Shown piece by piece: positions 9,244 through 18,474 of a stretch of DNA of 64,000 nt. The stretch is taken from assembly GCF_015533855.1 (NCBI RefSeq), contig NZ_AP024154.1:251001-315000 (forward strand), given 5' to 3'. Numbering within the stretch: the stretch's first letter is position 1; the number at the start of each line of letters is the position of its first letter. The notes beneath the pieces were generated by a model. It made no database searches. It was not told the DNA's origin and saw nothing but the letters and a program-made list of their open reading frames with translations. A program made the position numbers and the translations under genes. The stretch is from Echinicola sp. 20G. GTDB lineage: Bacteria; Bacteroidota; Bacteroidia; Cytophagales; Cyclobacteriaceae.

Positions 9244-9948
9244 GGCTTGATTATTAAACAATTGCATCTGTAAAATAGCCATTTCTCTTCAATTCACTCC
9301 ATCCTTTGACAAGCTTTAACATTCAGCTGGTTAGATGGTAAGAACAAAATACAGCGCAAAAAAGACATAAAAAAAGCTTCCTAAGAAGCTACAGAAACAA
9401 AGAACGGACAGCCATTAGCTGCCAATTCTTTCCATTTATTTAAACCTTACGCGTTAAATATAAGCCCCTCTTTTCCCAAATCAAAATAATGCTGTCAGTA
9501 TTTCCCATTCTAACAAACACCTTATTGAACTTATTAATGAAATCAGGAATTATGTTAAACGTATTTTTAACACAAAAAAAATTTTATTTTGAAAATTGAC
9601 ACTAGAACACATTAAAACAAAAATAAAATTGAAATAACATCGATAACAAGATGAAAAAATAACAAATAACAACAAATACAAAATTTTATACTTTTAAAAC
9701 TAAATTTACCGTCTATTTGCGAAAGGATTTTAACAAAATTTAACCTTCAACCGATTCCGATTTCTCTTTTTTCAAAATACTAGATTGATATTATGATTAA
9801 TTTAATCAATAAGCTTAATTAATTTAAAATATAATAACTCAATAGAGTAGTTATATAAAATATAATATTGGATTTTTCAAAACAAACAGGCATTTTTAAT
9901 ACATAGATTATCGATTAACAAGTTATAACCTAATTTAACAAAACCCAC
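9244..9948. other. AT-rich divergent intergenic region, DUF5686 gene / susC
   Basis: About 700 bp without a supported gene. It must hold the promoters of the minus-strand DUF5686 gene and of the plus-strand susC operon. I see no perfect TTTG-N19-TAnnTTTG on the plus strand near susC. On the minus strand TATTTTTG (9618-9625), with TTG 21 bp upstream, is a weak candidate. A 7-bp perfect dyad TGATTAA-T-TTAATCA lies at 9794-9808, about 140 bp before susC. No sigma/anti-sigma or two-component regulator is adjacent. Confidence 0.6.
9369..9390 (-). terminator. Attenuator-like hairpin in the leader of the DUF5686 gene
   Basis: On the minus strand AGCTTC-TTAG-GAAGCT is followed immediately by a run of T (complement of 9369-9375). 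This is the form of an intrinsic terminator, but it is placed about 125 bp upstream of the ATG rather than after a gene. If the transcription start is further upstream, it would act within the leader. Confidence 0.45.
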
Positions 9949-12900
9949 ATGAAAAAAACTCTACAAAAGTTGAGAGTTCTTTTGCTATGCGCTTTGTTTT
10001 TATTTTCAATGCAAACAATAGCACAAGGACAAAGTAGGGAAGTGACAGGTACTGTCATCTCTGCTGAAGATAGCCAACCTTTGCCAGGTGTTTCAGTTCT
10101 AGTTCAAGGGACTACTAGAGGAACGGTAACAGACCTGGACGGAAACTTCAAAATCACCCTCAATCAAGGAGAAGATGTTCTAATTTTCTCGTTCATCGGT
10201 TTTGAAAGCCAAAATGTACTTGTTGGAAACCAAACTAATCTTTCTGTCACCCTAAATTCAGACGTACAATCACTTGGAGAAGTGGTCGTAGTAGGTTATG
10301 GTGAGCAAAAGAAAGAAACAGTGACAGGTGCAGTAGCTTCCGTAAAAGGCACCGAGCTGGCCAAGTCACCCGCTACTAACATTTCGAACTCCATTGCCGG
10401 TAGAATGCCAGGTGTGGTAGCCGTAAACAGAAGCGGTGAGCCTGGTTATGACGGTTCAGGTATCAGAATCCGTGGTTCAAATACCTTGGGTAATAATGAC
10501 GCACTCATCGTAATTGATGGTATTCCTGCAAGAGCGGGTGGTTTTGAGCGACTTAATCCTAATGACATCGAAAGTATCTCTGTCTTGAAAGATGCTTCCG
10601 CTGCCATTTATGGTTCCAGGGCCGCAAACGGTGTTATACTGGTAACCACCAAAAGAGGTAAAAGTGGTAAGCCAGAATTATCCTACCAATTCAACCAAGG
10701 CTGGGCGCAACCTACTGTCTTGCCTGACATGGCAGATGCTGCGCAATACACAGAAATGCTTAATGACCTGAGTGTTTATGAACTTCCTGTAAATGAATGG
10801 CAAGCAGCAAATGATGCCTATAAAAGCACTGGGGTCTATACAAGACCAAACGGTCAAGAAAGAGCAGCTCCATTTACTCCTGAAGACATTGCTGCTTATA
10901 GGGCTGGAAACGACCCTTGGAATTACCCAAACACAGACTGGTATGGGGAAACACTAAAGACATGGTCTCCTCAAGTAAGACACAACCTCCAACTTAATGG
11001 TGGTAGCGAAAACGTTAGGTATTTGGCTTCTTTGGGCTACCAAAATCAGGATGCTTATTATAAAAACGCAGCTACAGGGTACAAGCAATATGATCTTAGA
11101 ATCAACTTAGATGCCAAAATCAATGATTATATCAGCGTAAAATTAGGTGTCCTAGGACGTGAAGAATATCGCTTCTTTCCAACCAGAAGTGCTGGAGCCA
11201 TATTCCGTATGCAAGTTCGTGGTAAGCCTCACCAACCAGCTTATTGGCCGAATGGTCTTCCTGGGCCTGATATTGAAAACGGTGAAAACCCGGTAGTCAT
11301 CACTACAAACGCCACTGGCTACGATAGAGACAAAAGAGATTATTTCCAGTCTAATGGTGAAATAACAGTTAAGATTCCCGGAGTAGAAGGTCTTAAGTTT
11401 GTGGGTACCGCTGCAGTGGATAAGTTATCCAGAGACACCAAACGTTGGGAGATTCCTTGGACACTTTATGAAAGAGGTAATGGATTTGAAGATGATGGAG
11501 TAACCCCAGTATTGGTTCCAAGTCAAAGGGGGCCAGCTGAACCTAGATTGAGCCAAGCTCACTACAACCAGCTCAATATCCTGTTAGGCGGTGTATTCTC
11601 TTATGAAAGGACATTTAATGAAGCCCATACTATAAATGTACTGGCAGGTACCAACCGTGAAACTGAAGAAGGAGACAATTTTAATGCATTTAGAAGATAC
11701 TTCATTTCTCCTGCCATCGATCAAATGTTTGCAGGTGGTGACTTGGAAAAAGATAATGGTGGGGGCGCATATGAAAGAGCTAGGCTAAATTATTTTGGTC
11801 GGGCTGCTTATAACTATAAAGAAAAGTACTTGGCAGAGTTCCTTTGGAGGTATGATGCTTCCTACATCTTCCCTGAAGATACCCGTTATGGTTTCTTCCC
11901 TGGCATCATGTTAGGTTGGGTCGCTTCAGAAGAGGACTTCTTTAAAAGTGCAATTCCTGGTTTGGAATTTTTCAAAATCAGAGGTAGTTGGGGACAAATG
12001 GGGAACGATCAAATCTATTTTGGTGGAGCCCTACAGGAATACCAATTCCTTTCCACTTATGGCTTTAGCAGTTATATCATAGACGGTACCGAAACCAAAA
12101 CATTATACGAAACCAGGGTTCCAAACACCACAATTACTTGGGAGATTGCCAATAACTCAAACATCGGTATTGAAGGACAAATGCTAGATGGAAAAATATT
12201 CTTCGAAATGGATTATTTCTATAATAAACGTACCAATATCCTTTGGAGAAAAAATGCATCCGTCCCACAAAGTACCGGGCTATCACTTCCAGCTGAAAAC
12301 ATTGGTGAGGTGGCCAACTCGGGCTTTGACTTCTTACTAGGTTATCGAGGAAGAGCTGGAGAGTTCAGCTATAGTGCAAGTGTCAACGGAGGTTACGCCA
12401 AGAACAAAATACTTTTCTGGGATGAAGCTCCTGGAGCACCAGAATGGCAAAAGTCTACAGGCAAACCAATGAACACGTTCTTGGTATACCAATACGACGG
12501 AGTGTTCCCTGACCAAGCCTCTATTGATGCTGAAACTTTGGATTATACAGCTATCACCAATGAGTTACGCCCAGGAGACATGAAGTATGTCGATTATAAT
12601 AATGATGGCGCGATTACTCCTGATGACAGGGTAAGAATGGACCAAAATGACATCCCGATGTTCCAAGGAGGTCTTAACCTTACTGCTCAATATAAGAACT
12701 TTGACTTGTCCATATTGTTCCAAGGAGCGTTTGGTGCACGTCAATATGTCAGCGCAGGTGAGTCAGGAAACATAGGTAATTACTTCTTGGATATTTATGA
12801 AAACAGGTGGACTGTAGACAACCCAAGTAGTGAGCATCCAAGAATTGCGAACAGAAGTGACCAGTACTATTCCAATGGAAACACCTATTGGTTCAGACAA

Positions 12901-13122
12901 ACTGATTATATCCGATTGAAAAACTTCGAAATAGGGTATACACTGCCTATGGAGGTTGGAGAAAAAGTAGGCATCAGTAACCTAAGAATATTTGCAAATG
13001 GATTGAACCTGTTTAACATCATGAATAAGTCGGGAATATTAGACCCAGAGTCCAACAGTTCAACTGGTCAGTATTATCCTCAAGCAAGAGTAATCAATAC
13101 AGGCCTTTCACTCACCTTCTAA
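9949..13122 (+). CDS. SusC/RagA family TonB-linked outer-membrane protein
   Basis: The outer-membrane channel of a SusCD uptake pair, driven by TonB. The 1057-residue protein has a signal peptide ending near TIAQG, a CarboxypepD_reg-like domain (about 30-115), the SusC hallmark VVVVGYGEQKKETVTGAV, a plug domain (about 120-235, with GIRIRGSNTLGNNDALIVID and SAAIYGSRAANGVILVTTK) and a large C-terminal barrel ending in an aromatic residue. susD follows 20 bp downstream and caps this channel. The ligand cannot be read from the sequence. The absence of polysaccharide-degrading genes nearby argues against assuming a glycan. Confidence 0.95.
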   Translation: MKKTLQKLRVLLLCALFLFSMQTIAQGQSREVTGTVISAEDSQPLPGVSVLVQGTTRGTVTDLDGNFKITLNQGEDVLIFSFIGFESQNVLVGNQTNLSVTLNSDVQSLGEVVVVGYGEQKKETVTGAVASVKGTELAKSPATNISNSIAGRMPGVVAVNRSGEPGYDGSGIRIRGSNTLGNNDALIVIDGIPARAGGFERLNPNDIESISVLKDASAAIYGSRAANGVILVTTKRGKSGKPELSYQFNQGWAQPTVLPDMADAAQYTEMLNDLSVYELPVNEWQAANDAYKSTGVYTRPNGQERAAPFTPEDIAAYRAGNDPWNYPNTDWYGETLKTWSPQVRHNLQLNGGSENVRYLASLGYQNQDAYYKNAATGYKQYDLRINLDAKINDYISVKLGVLGREEYRFFPTRSAGAIFRMQVRGKPHQPAYWPNGLPGPDIENGENPVVITTNATGYDRDKRDYFQSNGEITVKIPGVEGLKFVGTAAVDKLSRDTKRWEIPWTLYERGNGFEDDGVTPVLVPSQRGPAEPRLSQAHYNQLNILLGGVFSYERTFNEAHTINVLAGTNRETEEGDNFNAFRRYFISPAIDQMFAGGDLEKDNGGGAYERARLNYFGRAAYNYKEKYLAEFLWRYDASYIFPEDTRYGFFPGIMLGWVASEEDFFKSAIPGLEFFKIRGSWGQMGNDQIYFGGALQEYQFLSTYGFSSYIIDGTETKTLYETRVPNTTITWEIANNSNIGIEGQMLDGKIFFEMDYFYNKRTNILWRKNASVPQSTGLSLPAENIGEVANSGFDFLLGYRGRAGEFSYSASVNGGYAKNKILFWDEAPGAPEWQKSTGKPMNTFLVYQYDGVFPDQASIDAETLDYTAITNELRPGDMKYVDYNNDGAITPDDRVRMDQNDIPMFQGGLNLTAQYKNFDLSILFQGAFGARQYVSAGESGNIGNYFLDIYENRWTVDNPSSEHPRIANRSDQYYSNGNTYWFRQTDYIRLKNFEIGYTLPMEVGEKVGISNLRIFANGLNLFNIMNKSGILDPESNSSTGQYYPQARVINTGLSLTF

Positions 13123-13142
13123 TTATTTAACCTACAAGAAAG

Positions 13143-15011
13143 ATGATGAATAAACTTAAAAATATAACCTATCTGGTCTTGGTCGGATTATCTGTTTGGA
13201 CGATGACCAGTTGTAATGACGATTTTGTCAACACAGATCCACTAGGCGAAGTATCTGAAGGGGCTGTTTGGTCTGATGCTGCATTAGCAGAAGCTGCAGT
13301 TACAGATATCTATGCAGGATTAGGAAATGGAGGATTTGATGAACAAATGCTAGCATCCTTAACCGATGAATCCATATTTACCCACCCAGGAAGGGGGATT
13401 ACCACCATTACAGAATCCCGATCCAATCCTGCAGACATTGGCTGGGTAAACGGCACCCTTTCATGGGGTAATATGTACAGCCGTATCCGGGCTTGTAATG
13501 TAGCCATCCAAAACCTAACAGAACCTCAATTTCCTAATGACAATGGAATTGTAGACAGGTTAATGGGAGAAGCCAAATTTATGCGGGCCTATTACAGCCA
13601 CCAATTGTTAAGGTATTATGGTGCATTTCCAATTGTGGACAGACCTTACGAATTAGGTGAGGAGACTTACGAAATAGCAAGAAATACTTGGGAAGAATGT
13701 GTCAATTTTATCGTTCAAGATTTAGATGATGCGGCCAATTTGCTAGACGGTAAATCCATGGCCTCAGGCAGGACCAATAGAGTTGCTGCATTGGCTTTAA
13801 AATCAAGGGTATTGTTATATGCAGCTAGTGATCTTCACGACATCCCTACTGCATCAGCCCAATCATCTGTGATTTCCGGTTACGCCAACCAAGAATACCT
13901 CGGCTATACATCAGGAGACAGAACACAAAGATGGCAAAGAGCTAAAGATGCAGCCAAAGCTGTTTTGGATAATGATGATGGAAATATGCTTAACCTTAGT
14001 GCTCCTGTGTCGCATGAAGAAGGCATTCAAAACTACATGAACAATTCACTTTCCAAAAATGGCGGAGAAAATGAGCTGATCTTTGCAAGGTATTTTATCA
14101 ATGCCAAGCAGGAAAACGGAGGACGTCAAGGTCTTTTCAATGGACCAAACGGCTACAATAACTGGGCAGGGAACACACCTATCCAACATTTTGTGGATGA
14201 TTACGAAATGATGGACGGTACTTCATTTGACTGGAACAACCCTGACCATGCTTCAGCACCATATGAAAACAGGGATGCTCGATTCTATGCTTCTATTCTT
14301 TACGATGGCTCTCAATGGAAACCACGTTCAACTGCCAACCAGCCAAGAGACCCACTAGGCCAAATTCAAACTGGTCAATATGAAATCATCTCTGGTGGTC
14401 AAACTGTTATCCACTTTGGTCTGGATACTAGAAATGGACCGATAGAGGATTGGAATGGTAGCTATACGGGTTACTACATGAGAAAATTCATCGACCCAGA
14501 CCCTGCTATTGTTGATCAAAACACTTGGCAAGAAATTCCTTGGCCAATATTGAGATACACTGAAGCAGTCCTAAATTATGTTGAAGCATGTATTGAGTTA
14601 GGTGAGGAGGATGAAGCCAGGACTTGGTTAAACAGAATCCGCTACAGAGTAGGTATGCCAGCCATTAGTGACACTGGAGATGCCCTAATGGAGCGTTATA
14701 GAAATGAAAGACGTATAGAAATGGCCTACGAAGAACAACGTTATCACGATTGCCGTAGATGGATGATTGCAGATGAAACCTTAGGCAGAAAAGCCAATGG
14801 CATCAGTATAGTTGGAACCTTAAAACCGGGCCAATCCTTGTCCATTTATCGATATGATCCTGATATCTATAACTATTCCTATCAAGTGACTCCTATAGAC
14901 CCGGGTAAAGAAAACAGAACTTGGCTAGACAAAATGTATTTCTTACCAATCCATAGAGATGAAATGAACAGAAATCAGTTACTGGTACAAAATCCAGGAT
15001 ACACGGAATAA
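13143..15011 (+). CDS. SusD/RagB family nutrient-binding outer-membrane lipoprotein
   Basis: The ligand-binding lid of the SusC channel. The 622-residue protein has a lipoprotein signal (WTMTSC, then NDDFVNTDPLGEVSEGAVW, a typical SusD N-terminus), helical TPR-like segments (AKFMRAYYSHQLLRYYGAFP; ALALKSRVLLYAAS) and the C-terminal SusD region (LRYTEAVLNYVEACIELG; RRIEMAYEEQRYHDCRRW). It is co-transcribed with susC and followed by a strong terminator hairpin. A double ATG at the start (13143 and 13146) makes no practical difference. Confidence 0.95.
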   Translation: MMNKLKNITYLVLVGLSVWTMTSCNDDFVNTDPLGEVSEGAVWSDAALAEAAVTDIYAGLGNGGFDEQMLASLTDESIFTHPGRGITTITESRSNPADIGWVNGTLSWGNMYSRIRACNVAIQNLTEPQFPNDNGIVDRLMGEAKFMRAYYSHQLLRYYGAFPIVDRPYELGEETYEIARNTWEECVNFIVQDLDDAANLLDGKSMASGRTNRVAALALKSRVLLYAASDLHDIPTASAQSSVISGYANQEYLGYTSGDRTQRWQRAKDAAKAVLDNDDGNMLNLSAPVSHEEGIQNYMNNSLSKNGGENELIFARYFINAKQENGGRQGLFNGPNGYNNWAGNTPIQHFVDDYEMMDGTSFDWNNPDHASAPYENRDARFYASILYDGSQWKPRSTANQPRDPLGQIQTGQYEIISGGQTVIHFGLDTRNGPIEDWNGSYTGYYMRKFIDPDPAIVDQNTWQEIPWPILRYTEAVLNYVEACIELGEEDEARTWLNRIRYRVGMPAISDTGDALMERYRNERRIEMAYEEQRYHDCRRWMIADETLGRKANGISIVGTLKPGQSLSIYRYDPDIYNYSYQVTPIDPGKENRTWLDKMYFLPIHRDEMNRNQLLVQNPGYTE

Positions 15012-15041
15012 CCACTTACCTATTGTTATTTTTTAATAAAG

Positions 15042-15082
15042 AATCTATACCAACCCTCAGGTGATTGGTATAGATTTTTTTT
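15042..15082 (+). terminator. Terminator of the susCD operon
   Basis: The 12-bp perfect arms AATCTATACCAA (15042-15053) and TTGGTATAGATT (15065-15076) enclose an 11-nt loop and run into an 8-T tract (15075-15082). It separates susCD from the FG-GAP gene, whose start is 30 bp further, so that gene either has its own promoter or receives read-through. Confidence 0.9.
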
Positions 15083-15112
15083 ATATTTAAACCAAAACCT
15101 AAATCACCCAAT

Positions 15113-18100
15113 ATGATCAACCATTTACCTAAAATAACTTTCTTTGTTTTAGTAATCTTCTCTTTCCTCAGCTGTCAAACACAAACTGATGAAGAAAAAG
15201 AGAAAGAGATTATCCCACTTTTTTCCCTATTAAGTCCTGAAAAGACCAATATTACTTTTGTAAACAAGCTCACCGAAGGCCTAAATACTAATGTGCTGAT
15301 GTATGAGTATTTCTACAACGGAGGCGGGGTAGCTATTGGTGACCTGAACGGGGATGATTTGGATGATATTTATTTTACTGGAAATATGTCCAGCAATAAG
15401 CTTTACCTGAATAAAGGCAATATGGTCTTTGAGGACATTACTTCCGTCTCAGGTGCAACGGGGCGCACAGGCCCATGGAAAACAGGGGTCACAATGGCTG
15501 ATGTTAATGGCGATGGCCGTCTGGACATTTATGTTTGCTACTCAGGTAACCTTCTCCCAGAAAAAAGAAAAAACCAATTATTCATTAATGAAGGAAATAA
15601 TGAAGCTGGAATCCCCCAATTTAGTGAACAGGCAGATAAATTCAATCTAGCTAGCAATTCCACCAGTACCCAAGGTGCCTTTTTTGACTATGATAAAGAT
15701 GGAGATTTGGATCTTTTTCTTTTGAACCACAACCATAAATCACTTCCCGTTCTTGATGAAGCTAGTACAGCCCAAATCATGAAGTCAACAGACCCCGCTG
15801 GGTCTCAATTTTTCAGAAATGACAATGGTAAATTTACAGAGGTAACCCTAGAAGCAGGTATTCAAAACTCAGCATTATCCTATGGTCTAGGCATCGGTGC
15901 GGCCGATATCAACGGTGATGGCTGGACTGACCTCTATGTCTGCAATGATTACACTGCACCTGATTATCTTTATATTAACAATCGCGATGGCACTTTTACT
16001 GATCAAATAGGAAAAAGCCTGGGACATACTTCCCACTTTTCCATGGGGAATGACATTGCCGACATCAATAACGATGGCTTGCCTGATCTTTACACCTTGG
16101 ATATGCTTCCTGAGGATAATAAACGTCAAAAGCTTTTAATGGCTCCTGACAATTATGAAAAATTCGACTTTAAAGTGAATGTAGGGTTCCATTATCAATA
16201 CATGAGAAATATGTTACAGGTAAATAATGGAAATGAAACCTTTAGCGAAATCGGGCAGCTCTCTGGCATATCCAACACCGACTGGAGTTGGTCTGCTCAA
16301 TTTGCCGATTTCGATAATGATGGATGGAAAGACCTTTACATCACCAATGGTTACCTTAAGGATTATACCAACATGGACTTCCTGAAATTTATGGGAGACT
16401 ATGTTCAGAACAATGATGGCAATATCAGAAGACAAAATGTTTTGGATTTGGTCAAACAAATTCCTTCTTCCAGTCTGTACAATTATATGTTCAAGAATAA
16501 TGGAGACCTGACCTTCGAAAAAATAAGTGAAGACTGGGGGCTAAATTATGCTTCTACTAGTAATGGCGCTGCCTATGCCGATTTGGACAATGACGGGGAC
16601 CTTGACCTGGTTGTTAATAACATTAACCTAGAAGCATTTGTGTTTGAAAACCAAAGCAATAAACAACTTAACAACAATTATCTAAAAATCAAGCTACTTG
16701 GAGAAAGGCAAAACAAATTTGGTCTAGGTACAAAAGTCACTCTTTATAGTGGAGACCAAGTATATTATCAGGAGCAGATGCCAACAAGGGGCTATCAATC
16801 CAGCATATCACCTGTTCTTCATTTTGGTTTGGGCAAAGCAGATGTACTTGATTCAATACAAGTGGAATGGCTATCAGGAAAAGTACAAGTGCTAAGAACT
16901 GTGCAAACAAATCAAACATTGACCATTTCAGAGGCTGAGGCATCAGAGAGAGAGTTATACAAACAACCCAGTCAAAGTTATTTTGCGCACACCACTTCAC
17001 CAATCAGCCCAAAAACATCAACAAATAAGATCAATGACTTTAAGCGGCAACCTTTAATGGTCAACCCTCTTTCCTTCAACAGTCCAATTATGGTCAAAGG
17101 AGATGTTAATGGAGATGGCTTAGAGGATATTTTTGTTGGTGGAGGGCTTGGAGATGCAGGTTCTTTATTTCTACAAAACAAAACTGGTGATTTTGACATA
17201 AAAAACACAAATGAATTTCTCCAGGACAAGGATAGCGAAGATACTGACGCTGCCTTCATCGATATAGACGGGGATGGCCATTTGGATTTGTATGTATGTA
17301 GTGGTGGCTATGCCAACTTTATGCCTCAAGACAAAAAACTTCAAGACAGAATCTACATAAATGATGGCAAAGGTAACTTGAAAAAGTCTCCAGAATCCTT
17401 GCCACAAATGCTTATCAGTTCTTCTTGTGTCACCAGTGCTGACATCAATAATGATGGGGCAGCTGACCTTTTTGTAGGAGGAAGAGTAATTCCAGGAGCT
17501 TATCCCACTATACCAGAAAGTACTATTTTAATCAATGACGGAAAGGGCATATTCTCGGATCAAACATCCGCATACTCAGCCGGTCTAAAAAATATTGGAC
17601 TTGTCACTGATGCAGAATGGACAGACCTGGAAAATGATGGCCAACTGGAACTTGTTATTGTAGGAGAATGGATGCCTGTCCATGTTTTTTCATTGACCAA
17701 CCAAAAATTGCAAGAAAGCACCTCTAAATATTTTGACCAAAACTATTCTGGGTGGTGGAACAAACTGTTGGTAGATGATCTCAATGGCGACGGAAAAATG
17801 GACTTGGTAATAGGAAATCAAGGTACCAACACCCAAATACATGCCAGCTCAAATGAGCCTACAGAAATTATTTTCAAAGATTTTGATGGTAACGGCTCTA
17901 TTGACCCTATTCTTTGCTGCTATATCCAAGGCGAAAACTATCCTTATGTAACCCGCGATGAACTGTTGGATCAGATTGCTAAAATGAGAACCAAATTCAA
18001 CAGCTATAAAGGTTACGCAGATGCCAAAATCAAAGACATTTTCACAGAGGATGAGCTGGAAGGAGCAACAACTCTTTCTGCCAACTATCTCAAGACTGCT

Positions 18101-18451
18101 GTATTTTTAAGTGATAATTCCGGGAAGTTCAAGGAAGCCAATCTCCCGATCCAAGCTCAATCTTCACCTGTTCTGGCCATATCCAATACAGACTACAATG
18201 AAGATGGCATCAAAGACTTGATCCTTTGTGGCAACATTGAAAAAGCACGCTTAAGGTTCGGGAAATATGATGCCAACTATGGCATTCTATTGGAAGGAAA
18301 CGGGCAAGGTGGCTTCCGCTATATTCCTCAACAAAAATCAGGTTTTGAACTGAAAGGAGATGTCCGAAGCATTCTCCAAATCAATGACAAATGGCTCTTC
18401 GGTATTAACCAAAAAGGCATTGTGGCCTATCGCAGATCGACAAATATTTAA
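15113..18451 (+). CDS. Giant FG-GAP/VCBS repeat lipoprotein with ASPIC/UnbV domain
   Basis: A 1112-residue predicted surface lipoprotein (FSFLSC) of unknown function. About 14 calcium-loop repeats of the DxNxDGxxD type are visible, such as DLNGDDLDD, DVNGDGRLD, DINGDGWTD, DLDNDGDLD, DVNGDGLED, DIDGDGHLD, DLNGDGKMD and DYNEDGIKD. They form two blocks separated by an ASPIC/UnbV-type domain at about residues 530-610. Such repeats build beta-propellers seen in adhesins and binding proteins. Proteins of this type often sit beside SusCD pairs in Bacteroidota. The haloperoxidase-like gene follows 23 bp later, probably in the same transcript. Confidence 0.88.
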   Translation: MINHLPKITFFVLVIFSFLSCQTQTDEEKEKEIIPLFSLLSPEKTNITFVNKLTEGLNTNVLMYEYFYNGGGVAIGDLNGDDLDDIYFTGNMSSNKLYLNKGNMVFEDITSVSGATGRTGPWKTGVTMADVNGDGRLDIYVCYSGNLLPEKRKNQLFINEGNNEAGIPQFSEQADKFNLASNSTSTQGAFFDYDKDGDLDLFLLNHNHKSLPVLDEASTAQIMKSTDPAGSQFFRNDNGKFTEVTLEAGIQNSALSYGLGIGAADINGDGWTDLYVCNDYTAPDYLYINNRDGTFTDQIGKSLGHTSHFSMGNDIADINNDGLPDLYTLDMLPEDNKRQKLLMAPDNYEKFDFKVNVGFHYQYMRNMLQVNNGNETFSEIGQLSGISNTDWSWSAQFADFDNDGWKDLYITNGYLKDYTNMDFLKFMGDYVQNNDGNIRRQNVLDLVKQIPSSSLYNYMFKNNGDLTFEKISEDWGLNYASTSNGAAYADLDNDGDLDLVVNNINLEAFVFENQSNKQLNNNYLKIKLLGERQNKFGLGTKVTLYSGDQVYYQEQMPTRGYQSSISPVLHFGLGKADVLDSIQVEWLSGKVQVLRTVQTNQTLTISEAEASERELYKQPSQSYFAHTTSPISPKTSTNKINDFKRQPLMVNPLSFNSPIMVKGDVNGDGLEDIFVGGGLGDAGSLFLQNKTGDFDIKNTNEFLQDKDSEDTDAAFIDIDGDGHLDLYVCSGGYANFMPQDKKLQDRIYINDGKGNLKKSPESLPQMLISSSCVTSADINNDGAADLFVGGRVIPGAYPTIPESTILINDGKGIFSDQTSAYSAGLKNIGLVTDAEWTDLENDGQLELVIVGEWMPVHVFSLTNQKLQESTSKYFDQNYSGWWNKLLVDDLNGDGKMDLVIGNQGTNTQIHASSNEPTEIIFKDFDGNGSIDPILCCYIQGENYPYVTRDELLDQIAKMRTKFNSYKGYADAKIKDIFTEDELEGATTLSANYLKTAVFLSDNSGKFKEANLPIQAQSSPVLAISNTDYNEDGIKDLILCGNIEKARLRFGKYDANYGILLEGNGQGGFRYIPQQKSGFELKGDVRSILQINDKWLFGINQKGIVAYRRSTNI

Positions 18452-18474
18452 TTCAATAAATACCTAACATTATA

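Noticed and set aside
9244..9948. Search for a regulator or riboswitch before susC
   Set aside because: No conserved RNA motif and no neighbouring sigma/anti-sigma or two-component gene; only AT-rich dyads were seen.
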